Assembly: GCF_021991875.1 (NCBI RefSeq)
Contig: NZ_JAHLKR010000022.1
Location: forward strand, 44,293-108,292
Direction: 5' to 3'
Length of the DNA: 64,000 nucleotides
Source: Mycetohabitans sp. B8
GTDB lineage: Bacteria; Pseudomonadota; Gammaproteobacteria; Burkholderiales; Burkholderiaceae
Of this stretch, positions 56,415 to 64,000 are shown one piece after another. The notes beneath the pieces are model-generated. The model was not told where the DNA came from, ran no database searches, and saw only the letters and a list, made by a program, of their open reading frames with translations. Within the stretch, counting starts at the first letter, position 1; each line of letters opens with the position of its first letter. The translations under genes were made by a program, and so were the position numbers.

Positions 56415-57272
56415 ATGACCGATCCTGACCTTACCGGCGCGGCCGGCCACCGCCTGGTGATCGACGCGGGCAATAGCCGCACCAAATGGGCACTGGTGCG
56501 CGCCGATGGCCGTCTGTGGCAACTCGGCGCGTTCTCGCACGAAAACCCGCTAGACGACGCGCAGGGCGACGTCGCCACGCGCGCGACAGGATTGCAGTGG
56601 GACGACTTGCCGACACCCGCCGATATCTGGATCTCCAACGTTGCGGGCCAGCACGTCGCCGCGCGCCTGTCGGCGATGCTCGATGCGCGCTGGCCCGGCA
56701 TCGCACGCACGACCATCGTATCGCGCCACTCGCAGTGCGGAGTGACCAACGGATATGGCGAGCCGGCACAACTGGGCACCGATCGCTGGGCCGGCATGAT
56801 CGGTGCTCATGCGGCCTACCCGCATGAGCATCTGCTGATCGTCACGCTCGGTACCGCGACAACGATTGAGGCGCTGCGCGCCGACGGCATCTTTGTGGGC
56901 GGCTTGATTGCACCGGGATGGTCATTGATGATGCGCTCGCTCGGCGAGCATACCGCGCAATTGCCGACGCTGACGCCAGCGGGCGCACGCTCCGCGCTAG
57001 CCGGCAAGCCGGGCCTGGCGTTCGGCACCGACACGCCCGCGTCGCTGTGCGCCGGATGCGCGCTCGCGCAAACCGGCCTGATCGAGCATGCTTACTTAAC
57101 ATGGCGTGCCGAACTCGGTGGCGCGCCAGTACGCATGGTGCTTGGCGGCGGCGCCGCCGACGCGTTGGCGCCGGCGCTGACCGTGCCGCACACGCGGCAC
57201 GATCATTTGATCCTGTCTGGGCTCGCGCTGATTGCGCAGGACGAGGTGGCGGCGCACAAGCACGAGGCCTGA
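56415..57272 (+). CDS. coaX: Type III pantothenate kinase
   Basis: First step of CoA synthesis, in the ASKHA fold. 285 residues. The phosphate-1 motif is [14 protein letters not shown], with [11 protein letters not shown] and [15 protein letters not shown]. The end [15 protein letters not shown] holds the adenosine motif. It is 6 bp after birA, as in other Burkholderiaceae. Confidence 0.96.
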   Translation: MTDPDLTGAAGHRLVIDAGNSRTKWALVRADGRLWQLGAFSHENPLDDAQGDVATRATGLQWDDLPTPADIWISNVAGQHVAARLSAMLDARWPGIARTTIVSRHSQCGVTNGYGEPAQLGTDRWAGMIGAHAAYPHEHLLIVTLGTATTIEALRADGIFVGGLIAPGWSLMMRSLGEHTAQLPTLTPAGARSALAGKPGLAFGTDTPASLCAGCALAQTGLIEHAYLTWRAELGGAPVRMVLGGGAADALAPALTVPHTRHDHLILSGLALIAQDEVAAHKHEA

Positions 57273-57322
57273 CACAGCGGCCCCTGACATGCAAGCACGG
57301 GGAAACGCAGAGGCTGCACGGG

Positions 57323-57433
57323 TTGATTGCAGGATTGATGGTGGCGAGCCTACTCGGATTCGTGACGCTCAGCGGCACGTTCGACCCGGCTCCGGCCGCT
57401 AGCCCCAGGGAGCCGTCTCATCGGAGCAGCTAG
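57323..57433 (+). CDS. Possible 36-residue hydrophobic peptide
   Basis: TTG 57323 with an AGAGG 10 bases upstream starts a 36-residue frame: IAGLMVASLLGFVTLSGTFD is hydrophobic and a short Pro/Ser tail follows. It sits just after coaX. It may be a small membrane protein or the relic of a larger one; I do not recognise it. Confidence 0.3.
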   Translation: MIAGLMVASLLGFVTLSGTFDPAPAASPREPSHRSS

Positions 57434-57575
57434 GTACGTCCGGATGCGATGCGCGCACAGCCACTTGCCCCGGCATAGCCGCAGCCACTGTCACTGCCCC
57501 AATCACTGTCACAGCCAGTGTGATCGGTGGGCCAAGCCGGGATGCAAAGATAGCCGCCTGCGCGCTCAGCCGTAA

Positions 57576-58055
57576 TCAGCGGGCGCGTACGCGCTGTAGC
57601 AGCTTCGTCGTCGAGCGATCGTGCTCGAACGGAATCGCCAGTGCGCGGCCACCCCAGCTGCGCACCAGTGCCGATTCCGGCAGCTTGTCCATATCGTAGT
57701 CGCCACCCTTGACCAAGATGTCCGGGCGCAACGCGCGAATCAACTCGATCGGCGTCGACGCATCGAACATCACGACGTAATCAACGCTTTCCAGCGCGGC
57801 AAGCAACGCCATGCGGTCCGCTTCCGTATTGATCGGGCGATCGTCGCCCTTACCGAGTTGCCGCACCGACGCGTCGCTGTTGACGCCCACCACCAGGCAC
57901 GCGCCCAACGCGCGGGCGTCGTCTAGATACGTCACATGCCCACGATGCAGGATATCGAACACACCATTGGTGAACACGACCGGCGCGCCGAGCGAGGGCC
58001 GACGCGCGAGCAGCCTCTGCCACTTGACGATCTTGCGCTCAAACGAAGCCGGCAT
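57576..58055 (-). CDS. rfaE2: D-glycero-beta-D-manno-heptose 1-phosphate adenylyltransferase
   Basis: Makes ADP-heptose for lipopolysaccharide core. 159 residues, the stand-alone nucleotidyltransferase half of HldE. Motifs are VFTNGVFDILHRGHVTYLD and VKGGDYDMDKLPES. It is coupled to the ferritin-like gene by a 4-bp spacing. The kinase half (hldA/rfaE1) is not in this window. Confidence 0.96.
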   Translation of the reverse strand: MPASFERKIVKWQRLLARRPSLGAPVVFTNGVFDILHRGHVTYLDDARALGACLVVGVNSDASVRQLGKGDDRPINTEADRMALLAALESVDYVVMFDASTPIELIRALRPDILVKGGDYDMDKLPESALVRSWGGRALAIPFEHDRSTTKLLQRVRAR

Positions 58056-58059
58056 TGGC

Positions 58060-58938
58060 CTACGCCGGCTGCTCTGTGCCGCCCACGTTGGTATCGCGCT
58101 GCAGTCGCGCCGTCAACTCCTTGCGGTAACGGTTCAACTCCTGTGCCGTCGTAAACGTACGCTCGAACAGCAGCGACAGGTTGTGCAAGATCCGCTCGAT
58201 CACCTTTTTTTCCCACGTGTCGTCGAATCGGATCTGTTCGTCTAGCCAGCGCTCAAGCCATTCCGGGTCGGGCAGTCGCGATTGCACGGTGTCCCGCGGG
58301 AACAACTGCCGATTCACGTGTAGATTCGTCGGATGCAGCGGCTTTTCGGTGCGCCGGGCCGACGCCATCAGCACACCGATCTTCGCGAACGCGGCGCGCG
58401 CGGAGTCGCCGGCCGTGGCCAGCGCCTTCTTCATATACCGAAGGTAGGCGCCGCCATGCCGCGCTTCGTCGCGTGAAATCGTCTCATAGATGTGCTTGAT
58501 TACTGGCTCCGTATGCCACTCGGCCGCACGCCGGTACCAGTGGTTCAACCGGATCTCGCCGCAGAAATGCAGCATCAGCGTTTCCAGCGGCGGCGCCGGA
58601 TCGAACGGGAAACGCACCGCGTGCAACTCCTGCTCGGTCGGCACGAATTCGGGGCGAAAGCGCCGTAGATATTCCATTAATACCAGCGCATGCTTTTGTT
58701 CCTCGAAGAACCAGACGCTCATAAACGCGCAGAAGTCGCTGTCGTTATGGTTGTCGCGCAGAAACATCTCCGTCGCCGGCAACGCGGACCATTCGGTGAT
58801 CGCGTTCATCTTAATCGTGTTCGCCTGTTCGTCAGTCAGCAGCGACCTATCGAACTTGTCCCACGGAATATCCTTTTCCATATCCCAGCGAACCGATTCG
58901 AGCGAGCGGTAGAGTTCCGGATAAAGCATGGTTTTCAT
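58060..58938 (-). CDS. Ferritin-like di-iron protein (acyl-ACP desaturase-like)
   Basis: 292 residues with two ExxH di-iron motifs, FFEEQKHALVL and SRDEARHGGAY, and a pair of helices consistent with a four-helix bundle. The layout resembles the type 2 fatty-acid desaturase/ferritin superfamily. It is 4 bp upstream of rfaE2. Substrate unknown; the two ExxH motifs make a di-iron centre likely. Confidence 0.85.
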   Translation of the reverse strand: MKTMLYPELYRSLESVRWDMEKDIPWDKFDRSLLTDEQANTIKMNAITEWSALPATEMFLRDNHNDSDFCAFMSVWFFEEQKHALVLMEYLRRFRPEFVPTEQELHAVRFPFDPAPPLETLMLHFCGEIRLNHWYRRAAEWHTEPVIKHIYETISRDEARHGGAYLRYMKKALATAGDSARAAFAKIGVLMASARRTEKPLHPTNLHVNRQLFPRDTVQSRLPDPEWLERWLDEQIRFDDTWEKKVIERILHNLSLLFERTFTTAQELNRYRKELTARLQRDTNVGGTEQPA

Positions 58939-59192
58939 GGTGCCACCCTATCAACCTGAAAAGCGTAGACTGCGTTGCGCGCCCGTCATCGATATCGTGC
59001 GCCGCATGGTTCGACCGGGCCGACGGGCAAACGCAGGATTTTACGTGAGTGCGGCCCGCCCGGGTGCGGAAAAATGCCGCAGCGGGCGGCGCCTTCCGAG
59101 AGAATCCACGTTGCCGCGAAGCGGCCGCGCAGCATCTGTTATCCATTTCGTGTTTGGCAGTTGCGCGGCGTCAATATGCGGCGTTCAGGCAA
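58939..59192. other. Intergenic stretch, no recognisable gene
   Basis: Between the ferritin-like gene start and the MerR gene stop. Both are minus-strand genes; this is probably the promoter region of the ferritin-like gene. Confidence 0.5.
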
Positions 59193-60203
59193 TTATAATA
59201 GCACGCGATGTCGCCGCCACTGCGCGACTGCGCCATCGATGTGCGTCATGGACACCAAGTGTTGGATTCCCTGTCGCGCGAGGCGGCGCGGGACGTTGCC
59301 GCCGCAGGTCCACAGTTGCACCTGCGGCGGCAGCCGCGTCTGCAGCTCGTCGGCTGCGCGCGCGGCCGACGCGGCGTCGGGTGCGGCCGCCATCGACAAC
59401 ACGACCATATCGACATCGCTGGCGCGCGCCGCGTCGGCGATCTCGTCGAGCGATACGCCGGCACTCATCACCGCACAGCGACAACGGGCGAGCACAAACA
59501 AGACTTCCATCATCGCCAGTTGCACATCATGCGCCGCGCCCGGGACCGCCGCCAGCAGCGCGCAAGGCCGGCCCCGCGCGCCATCCGTGAGCAACCTCAC
59601 CGCACGTCGGAAAACATCCTGCAGCACCTGACCGAGCGCTGGCGCATGCGTAGCGCGCGGCGATCCGCCCACCGACGCGTGGCCCACCCGCGCGCCAAGC
59701 GGGATCGCGATTTCGTCGATGAAGCGCTCGATGCCCACGCGCGCCAGGCGCCACATCAATTCGTCGCGCAGCGCCGTCCAACGCTCCGTATCGATTAGTT
59801 CGAGCAGCGGCGCCAGGTCCACGTGGCGTGACACCGGCGTGCTCTGGCGCACCATCTCACGCAGAACCGGCTCGGGGTGCGGCAGCACGTTGCCCGGGCG
59901 ATGTCCGACGTCCAGCAACTGCTTCACGAGCCGCAGCTTGCGGACCTGCTCGGCCGGATACAGGCGCTCGCCTCCCGTGTTGCGCAGCGGTCGAGGAAAA
60001 CCGTATCGGCGCTCCCAGACGCGCAACGTGTCCCTCGTCAAGCCGATTTCATGAGCGAGGGCACCAATGCCGACTGGCGATGGCGACGGCTTGGGCACGC
60101 CGGTATCGTCCTCATGCATCCGGCCATCCGCGCCGTCGACATGCGCTGGCCCGAAGTCTGCTGCGTCTGCCGTTTGCCCATCGGCGGAAATGTGCTTGGC
60201 CAT
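59193..60203 (-). CDS. MerR-family regulator with a cobalamin-binding-like C-terminal domain
   Basis: 336 residues. The N-terminal HTH is LTRDTLRVWERRYGFPRPLRN, as in CarA/CarH/LitR. Residues 130-336 resemble the helical cap and B12-binding fold: a helical stretch, VPGAAHDVQLAMME (the His region), then an alternating alpha/beta end (VDMVVLSMAAAP, WTCGGNVPRR). The typical E/D-x-H-x-x-G loop is only partly matched (GAAHDVQ). It may be light or B12 responsive, or have lost cofactor binding. A region of 254 bp without a gene separates it from the ferritin-like gene. Confidence 0.82.
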   Translation of the reverse strand: MAKHISADGQTADAADFGPAHVDGADGRMHEDDTGVPKPSPSPVGIGALAHEIGLTRDTLRVWERRYGFPRPLRNTGGERLYPAEQVRKLRLVKQLLDVGHRPGNVLPHPEPVLREMVRQSTPVSRHVDLAPLLELIDTERWTALRDELMWRLARVGIERFIDEIAIPLGARVGHASVGGSPRATHAPALGQVLQDVFRRAVRLLTDGARGRPCALLAAVPGAAHDVQLAMMEVLFVLARCRCAVMSAGVSLDEIADAARASDVDMVVLSMAAAPDAASAARAADELQTRLPPQVQLWTCGGNVPRRLARQGIQHLVSMTHIDGAVAQWRRHRVLL

Positions 60204-60822
60204 AGGTGTCGTGAAGCCTCGCCGGCGCGGCGCGGCCCCTTGCTATTCAAACGTGGCCGCCAATCCTAACCCTAATTCACGCTTTTGGGGACAGAAGAAA
60301 GTGTTTTAAAAACGATAAATTCGCCGCTATACGCGGACAAATCCCGGACAATAAGCCGAGATGGATTCATTTGATCTGCATGCACCGGCCACGTCACAGG
60401 GCACGACGGTGGAGGGTCTACAGGAAAAGCCGCAAAAAACGCGGCCCGTGCATCGTGCGGCTGCAACCCGTCGCGATAGTCAAGTCTGATCAGTTCGCGC
60501 GAAGAGCGCGTCATTCCATCCACGCGCCGCCAGTCGTTACGCGTGGTCACCGCATCGGGCAGGTGCATGGCCAGGCGGCTTACGTGCTCTACCGGCTCGA
60601 TGTCCGCGCCAAGCGCGTCGAGAAACACGCTGACCCTGGCCTATCGGCCGATCTGCGCCAGGCTCGGATAGCCGGCAGCGTAGGAGCGTCCGGCATCGAT
60701 GTGGTGCTATTTGACAGCCCGGCTGCGGCGCTCGCGCACGCCGGCCGCCGGCATCGTCCCTTGGTGCGCTTGCGGGCCGTCAACGGCCTGTGGTCCGCGC
60801 GACGCTACTGCCAGTGGCGGCC
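60204..60822. other. Intergenic stretch with an unrecognised minus-strand frame
   Basis: About 620 bases between phaM and the MerR gene. A minus-strand frame, 60272-60628 (118 residues from a GTG), reads FLDALGADIEPVEHVSRLAMH...DAVTTRNDWRR and has biased composition like a real protein. A stop lies just upstream, and in another frame SYAAGYPSLAQIGR precedes it, so a broken gene is possible. The pattern faintly recalls the RidA/YjgF fold; I do not assign it. Confidence 0.4.
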
Positions 60823-62178
60823 TTATTGCTTGTCGCGGCCGTGTCCTCCCGTGGCGTTACCACGGGGGGCGGCGTTGCGAGCCGTCGGGACCTTGCGACC
60901 CGTCGTCGTCGCCAACTCGCTGTGCGTCGCAGCAGGTTTGTCCTTCGCAGCGGGCCGGCCGTGCTTCGCCGAGCCGCTGTGCGTCGCCGACTTACCTGCC
61001 GCCGCCGACGTGCCGCTTTCCGCCATGACCCCGCCCTTGGTCGTCGATCCGCTTGCAGCGGCTGCCGCGCGCTTGGACGGCGCACGGGCCGCCGTCGAGG
61101 ATCGGGCCTTTGCAGTAAATTGGCCCACTCCCGCCGAAGCGCCTGGCGACGAACGCCCCAGCCCCTCGTTGACCCGCTGCCGCATCGCTTCCTCGACCTC
61201 GTCGGCGGACACCGATGCACCGGACATCCTATGCGGTACAGCCGCGATCCGGACAATCTGCTCAAACTGCGTCTGCAGCAAGTTCCACCAGGCTGACGCG
61301 TCGAGCGGCTCGCCGGCCCTGGACGCGGCCGCGCGCTCGCCGGCATCGGCCGCCGCGGCAGCGCCGGCGGCTTTGCCCCGCGACGTACCCGGCGCACGGC
61401 GATCCGCTGGCGCACCACGCTGCGTATCAGGCCCCCACTGTCCGACAACCGGTTCGCCCGCGGGTGGCGCCTGGGCCCCGTGCGCCGCCGGTGCGTCCCG
61501 TTGCGGCGAGGCCTCACCAGGGGCGGCCGGGTCCGCGTCCGCAGGTCCAGTGGCGCCGGCCGCGCCTTCCATCGCGCCCTTTACTGCACCGCTCGCGACA
61601 TCGTAGAACGCCCTTGCGAACGCAAATGGATCCACTGCCGCCGCTTGTTTCAGGGGATCGTCAGCCGCAGACGCCGTGTGCGAGCGGGTCCGCCGGGCGT
61701 CGTCCGCTCCTCCATTTGTTTTGTCCGCTTGACCCACTGCGTCCGGCGGCGACCATCGTGCGCCGCGCGCATCGCCACTTATGCCGGACTCGCCCGACGG
61801 ACGGCTTGCGTTGGACGTGCCGTCCGGCGCGGGCATCATCGACGCCTGCGTGAATGCGCTAAACGCGCGCAGCGTCGCCAGCGTCGAGCGTTGAACCTGC
61901 AGCGCCTGGATCGTCGACTGCAGCATTGATAAGTTGAGCTTGAGCCACTGTTCGACCGCCCTAAGGTCGGTGATGCGCTTATCGAGTTCCTCGACGCTCA
62001 TTAACGGCGCGACGATATCCGGCCCGAGCCCGAGCGGTGACGACGCCGGAGCGCCGCCGTGTGCAAAATCGCCCGGCACGCCCATCAGCTTGAGCAGACT
62101 GTCGAACATCTCATAGCCGGCATTCGGCGAAAACTGCGGGAATGACAAAAACGGGGTATTGCCACCTGAATCGCTCAT
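60823..62178 (-). CDS. phaM: PhaM-type polyhydroxyalkanoate granule regulatory protein
   Basis: Activates PHA synthase and links PHA granules to the nucleoid. The conserved N-terminal domain is clear (FSPNAGYEMFDSLLKLMG, then ELDKRITDLRAVEQWLKLNLSMLQ). The rest is an unusually long Ala/Pro/Ser/Gly-rich linker to 451 residues, with a basic C-terminus (KPAATHSELATTTGRK) suited to DNA binding. Known PhaM proteins are nearer 260 residues. It is followed by decayed crotonase and FAH genes. Confidence 0.88.
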   Translation of the reverse strand: MSDSGGNTPFLSFPQFSPNAGYEMFDSLLKLMGVPGDFAHGGAPASSPLGLGPDIVAPLMSVEELDKRITDLRAVEQWLKLNLSMLQSTIQALQVQRSTLATLRAFSAFTQASMMPAPDGTSNASRPSGESGISGDARGARWSPPDAVGQADKTNGGADDARRTRSHTASAADDPLKQAAAVDPFAFARAFYDVASGAVKGAMEGAAGATGPADADPAAPGEASPQRDAPAAHGAQAPPAGEPVVGQWGPDTQRGAPADRRAPGTSRGKAAGAAAAADAGERAAASRAGEPLDASAWWNLLQTQFEQIVRIAAVPHRMSGASVSADEVEEAMRQRVNEGLGRSSPGASAGVGQFTAKARSSTAARAPSKRAAAAASGSTTKGGVMAESGTSAAAGKSATHSGSAKHGRPAAKDKPAATHSELATTTGRKVPTARNAAPRGNATGGHGRDKQ

Positions 62179-62224
62179 TGATCCTACCTCCCTTTGCTAC
62201 CCAGCCATGATGGACATCGCCCGG

Positions 62225-62667
62225 TCAGAACGGCGCACCGTCCGCAAACCGTGGCACGCAGCGCTCACGCAACGAACGAATGCCTTCGTGCACGTCCTGC
62301 CCGCCGAAGCCGAAGAAACCACCGGCTTGCTGCAATTGATCAGGTTGTAGACGAGGTCACGCGCCTCGCGCCATATCCGCGCGCGCACCTGGAAGTCGTT
62401 GGCTATCTGCTCGACCAGTGCCACATCGCCACCGCAGGAGAATCCTTTGCCCTCGCCGCGGATGATTGCCACCCGTGTGTGTGGATCGGTGTCAATGTCG
62501 CGCCAGATGTCCGCCAACTCGCAATGCATCCGTTCATCGGCGGCAGCCAACGCGCTCTTGTTGACTCCTTTGCCGCTCATGATTACTTCGAGTATCCCGT
62601 GCTCATGTCGGCGCAACTTCAGTGCTTCGTAGCGGGCGTAGCGCAGGTCGTTCGGAAAATCGTTCAT
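62225..62667 (-). pseudogene. Enoyl-CoA hydratase/isomerase (crotonase) with internal deletion
   Basis: The first 118 codons are a crotonase N-terminus (ILEVIMSGKGVNKSALA, RVAIIRGEGKGFSCGGD, with the oxyanion-hole glycines, then INCSKPVVSS). The frame then shifts to the family's C-terminal end (DVHEGIRSLRERCVPRF). The middle, with the catalytic Glu loop, about 110-120 codons, is missing. Confidence 0.88.
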
Positions 62668-62789
62668 CGGCCTGTCCGGAAGCGGGCAGCGCGCCCAGTA
62701 GTCTGAACACTAGCAGACGCCCGCCACAATGGGAGAGGAAGTCGAGGTGTGATCGTACCGTTTTTCTTGCTTCTGGTTGTCGCCGGCGC

Positions 62790-63304
62790 CACGTCATTGA
62801 CCAGCGTCAGCAGCCGGATACCACGCTGCGCGACCTGCAGCGTCGCACCCATCGGCACGTCCCCGGTGATCATGGCCACCTCGGCCTTGAAATCGATCCC
62901 ATAGTCCTCGCTCGGACAGACGATGTCGTCGGTCGGGCCGACGACATCGTCGCTGCCGCCCTAGTACATCAACGGATCGGCCCCAAGTTCCGGCGGCCTT
63001 TTCATCCCACGCGCGCGCCGCACGAATTCAATGTGGTTCACGTAGGCGGAGCCATCCGCCCATTGGAACGCTCGGGGCACCGGCGCCCTGCACTGGGCTG
63101 GCTCGAACGCAAACGCATGCCGCACGCGGCTCTGATTTAATGCATCGTACAGCTGCGCCAGCTGCGGTGCATGAAACGCCAGTCGTCCAGCACACGCTGT
63201 AGCGTCGGCGCGATTGCATCGGCGCTCGTCGCCGTGCGCAAGTCGCGCGATACGACAAGGCGTTGGCCGTCGCGCGAACCGTCCTTAAGCGTGACAAGTT
63301 GTAT
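62790..63304 (-). pseudogene. FAH-superfamily hydrolase remnant with multiple lesions
   Basis: Reads as the N-terminal half of a second FAH-like protein (LVTLKDGSRDGQRLVVSRDL, then DPLMY and GGSDDVVGPTDDIVCPSEDYG). Lesions: the start codon is ATA (63304) instead of ATG; a 1-base frameshift lies near 63172; TAG interrupts at 62963-62961; and the C-terminal half with the rest of the metal site is gone beyond 62790. It is on the same strand as the crotonase remnant, probably one former aromatic-acid operon. Confidence 0.9.
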
Positions 63305-63545
63305 AGGGCTTGTAATTACGTATAGGGGAATGTATTTTGCGGTGGTTAATATCTAACGGCAAAACCGTTTTGATGCGACTGGAGCGCTGGCCCTCGCGCT
63401 AATCGCGCTCGGATAGGAAGGCACTTTCGATACCCGCTGGCGCGGCGAAATCGACTTGTCGCTGCGCGACTTCGCGCAACGGCTGTCCAATGAACTAGGG
63501 TACGACCGCGCACGCAACGCGTCGTGCCCGCCTGCTTGAGTATCC
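63305..63545. other. Intergenic stretch before the DUF3108 gene
   Basis: About 240 bases. A plus-strand frame with an internal stop reads EGTFDTRWRGEIDLSLRDFAQ and may be the end of a broken upstream gene; I cannot name it. Confidence 0.35.
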
Positions 63546-64000
63546 ATGGCGGAATTGTCTTCGCGCGCCGCACCACGACAGCCCCGCACGATCGTTGCCG
63601 GCCACCCATGCCGCCGGCATGCGCGCGGACCCGCCACGCGCTGGGTCGTCGCCCTGACGCTGGCATTGCTCGCCCACGCGCTAGCTGGCCTATGGCTGGA
63701 GCGCATGCCTAGGCTGAATCCCGCCCCGACGCTGAGCGAGATCCCCGTCCAGGTCGTCGTGCTAACACCGCGGCCGATCGACTCGGCGACACAGCACGAA
63801 CACGCCGCGTTGGTGGCCGGTGGTGCGCCACGCGCGGCTTCGCCCCTGTCGCCGTCCAGCGCGGCAGCTCCGCCGCCCAGCAATGTCTTGCAAGCGGTGG
63901 TGCCACAGCCGAGCGCGTCTCGCGCCATGCGCGTCGGCATCGCTAACCCGCCGCCCGCCCGCACCCCGCGCGCGAACAATGACACCCGCCCCCGTACGCC
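63546..64000 (+). CDS. DUF3108 protein, N-terminal part only
   Basis: The frame opens at ATG 63546 and runs off the window; about 151 residues are visible. A membrane helix (WVVALTLALLAHALAGLWLE) is followed by a Pro/Ala-rich linker. Relatives in Burkholderiaceae share this N-terminal anchor and linker before a periplasmic DUF3108 beta domain, which lies beyond the end here. Function unknown. Confidence 0.7.
   Translation, partial: MAELSSRAAPRQPRTIVAGHPCRRHARGPATRWVVALTLALLAHALAGLWLERMPRLNPAPTLSEIPVQVVVLTPRPIDSATQHEHAALVAGGAPRAASPLSPSSAAAPPPSNVLQAVVPQPSASRAMRVGIANPPPARTPRANNDTRPRT

Noticed and set aside
60371..61606. 411-codon plus-strand frame across the end of phaM
   Set aside because: Shadow of the low-complexity phaM linker and the adjoining gap; no motif, no ribosome site.

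Overview
This GC-rich window reads as a chromosomal segment from a betaproteobacterium of the family Burkholderiaceae. The evidence is gene content and order: coaD/rsmD/ftsY, cydP-cydABX, the ctaA/ctaB/SURF1/cox block, gshA-gshB-EIIA(Man)-HPr-EI, glnK-amtB, lipB-lipA, birA-coaX, and a PhaM-type polyhydroxyalkanoate granule protein. Many broken accessory genes sit between intact housekeeping genes. This points to a lineage undergoing genome reduction, for example a host-restricted Burkholderiaceae such as the endofungal Mycetohabitans. That genus guess is an inference, not something the sequence proves.

Layout. 0-8 kb: end of pth, a ferredoxin, coaD, rsmD and ftsY, a LysE exporter, a deleted maiA, an FAH-family hydrolase, a deletion scar that appears to join nitrite and nitrate reductase ends, and ybiB. 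8-14 kb: PagL lipid A deacylase, rpoH under a perfect CIRCE operator, the cytochrome bd operon cydP-cydA-cydB-cydX, and a decayed nagA. 14-25 kb: MetQ, then the aa3-type cytochrome c oxidase block with its haem A and copper assembly genes, all on the minus strand except one small twin-membrane protein. 25-33 kb: a BioC-like methyltransferase, comF, trmL, gpsA-secB-grxC-rhodanese, gpmA, ctpA and moeB. 33-41 kb: the general PTS proteins, glutathione biosynthesis, and glnK-amtB with a sigma-54 promoter. 41-51 kb: ubiK, comM, TlpA, lipA/lipB, a LysR/DUF2917 pair, ybeD, dacC, a hydrolase and a [2Fe-2S] ferredoxin. 51-64 kb: an Mla-like lipid transport operon, birA-coaX, rfaE2, a ferritin-like protein, a MerR regulator, PhaM, decayed crotonase and FAH genes, and the start of a DUF3108 protein.

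How it fits together. The window encodes two terminal oxidases (bd and aa3), the haem A route, copper chaperones, envelope maintenance (Mla, PBP, LPS heptose, PagL), cofactor synthesis (CoA, lipoate, biotin ligation, glutathione) and nitrogen sensing. The genes that have decayed are mostly catabolic or assimilatory: nitrate assimilation, GlcNAc use and aromatic ring-cleavage products. I found no tRNA, rRNA, CRISPR array, insertion sequence or prophage. The less usual signals are an IERY-type 21-bp repeat array upstream of gshA, overlapping inverted repeats and CIRCE before rpoH, a DnaA-box cluster after comM, the apparent absence of ctaG from the cox block, and the series of deletion scars.
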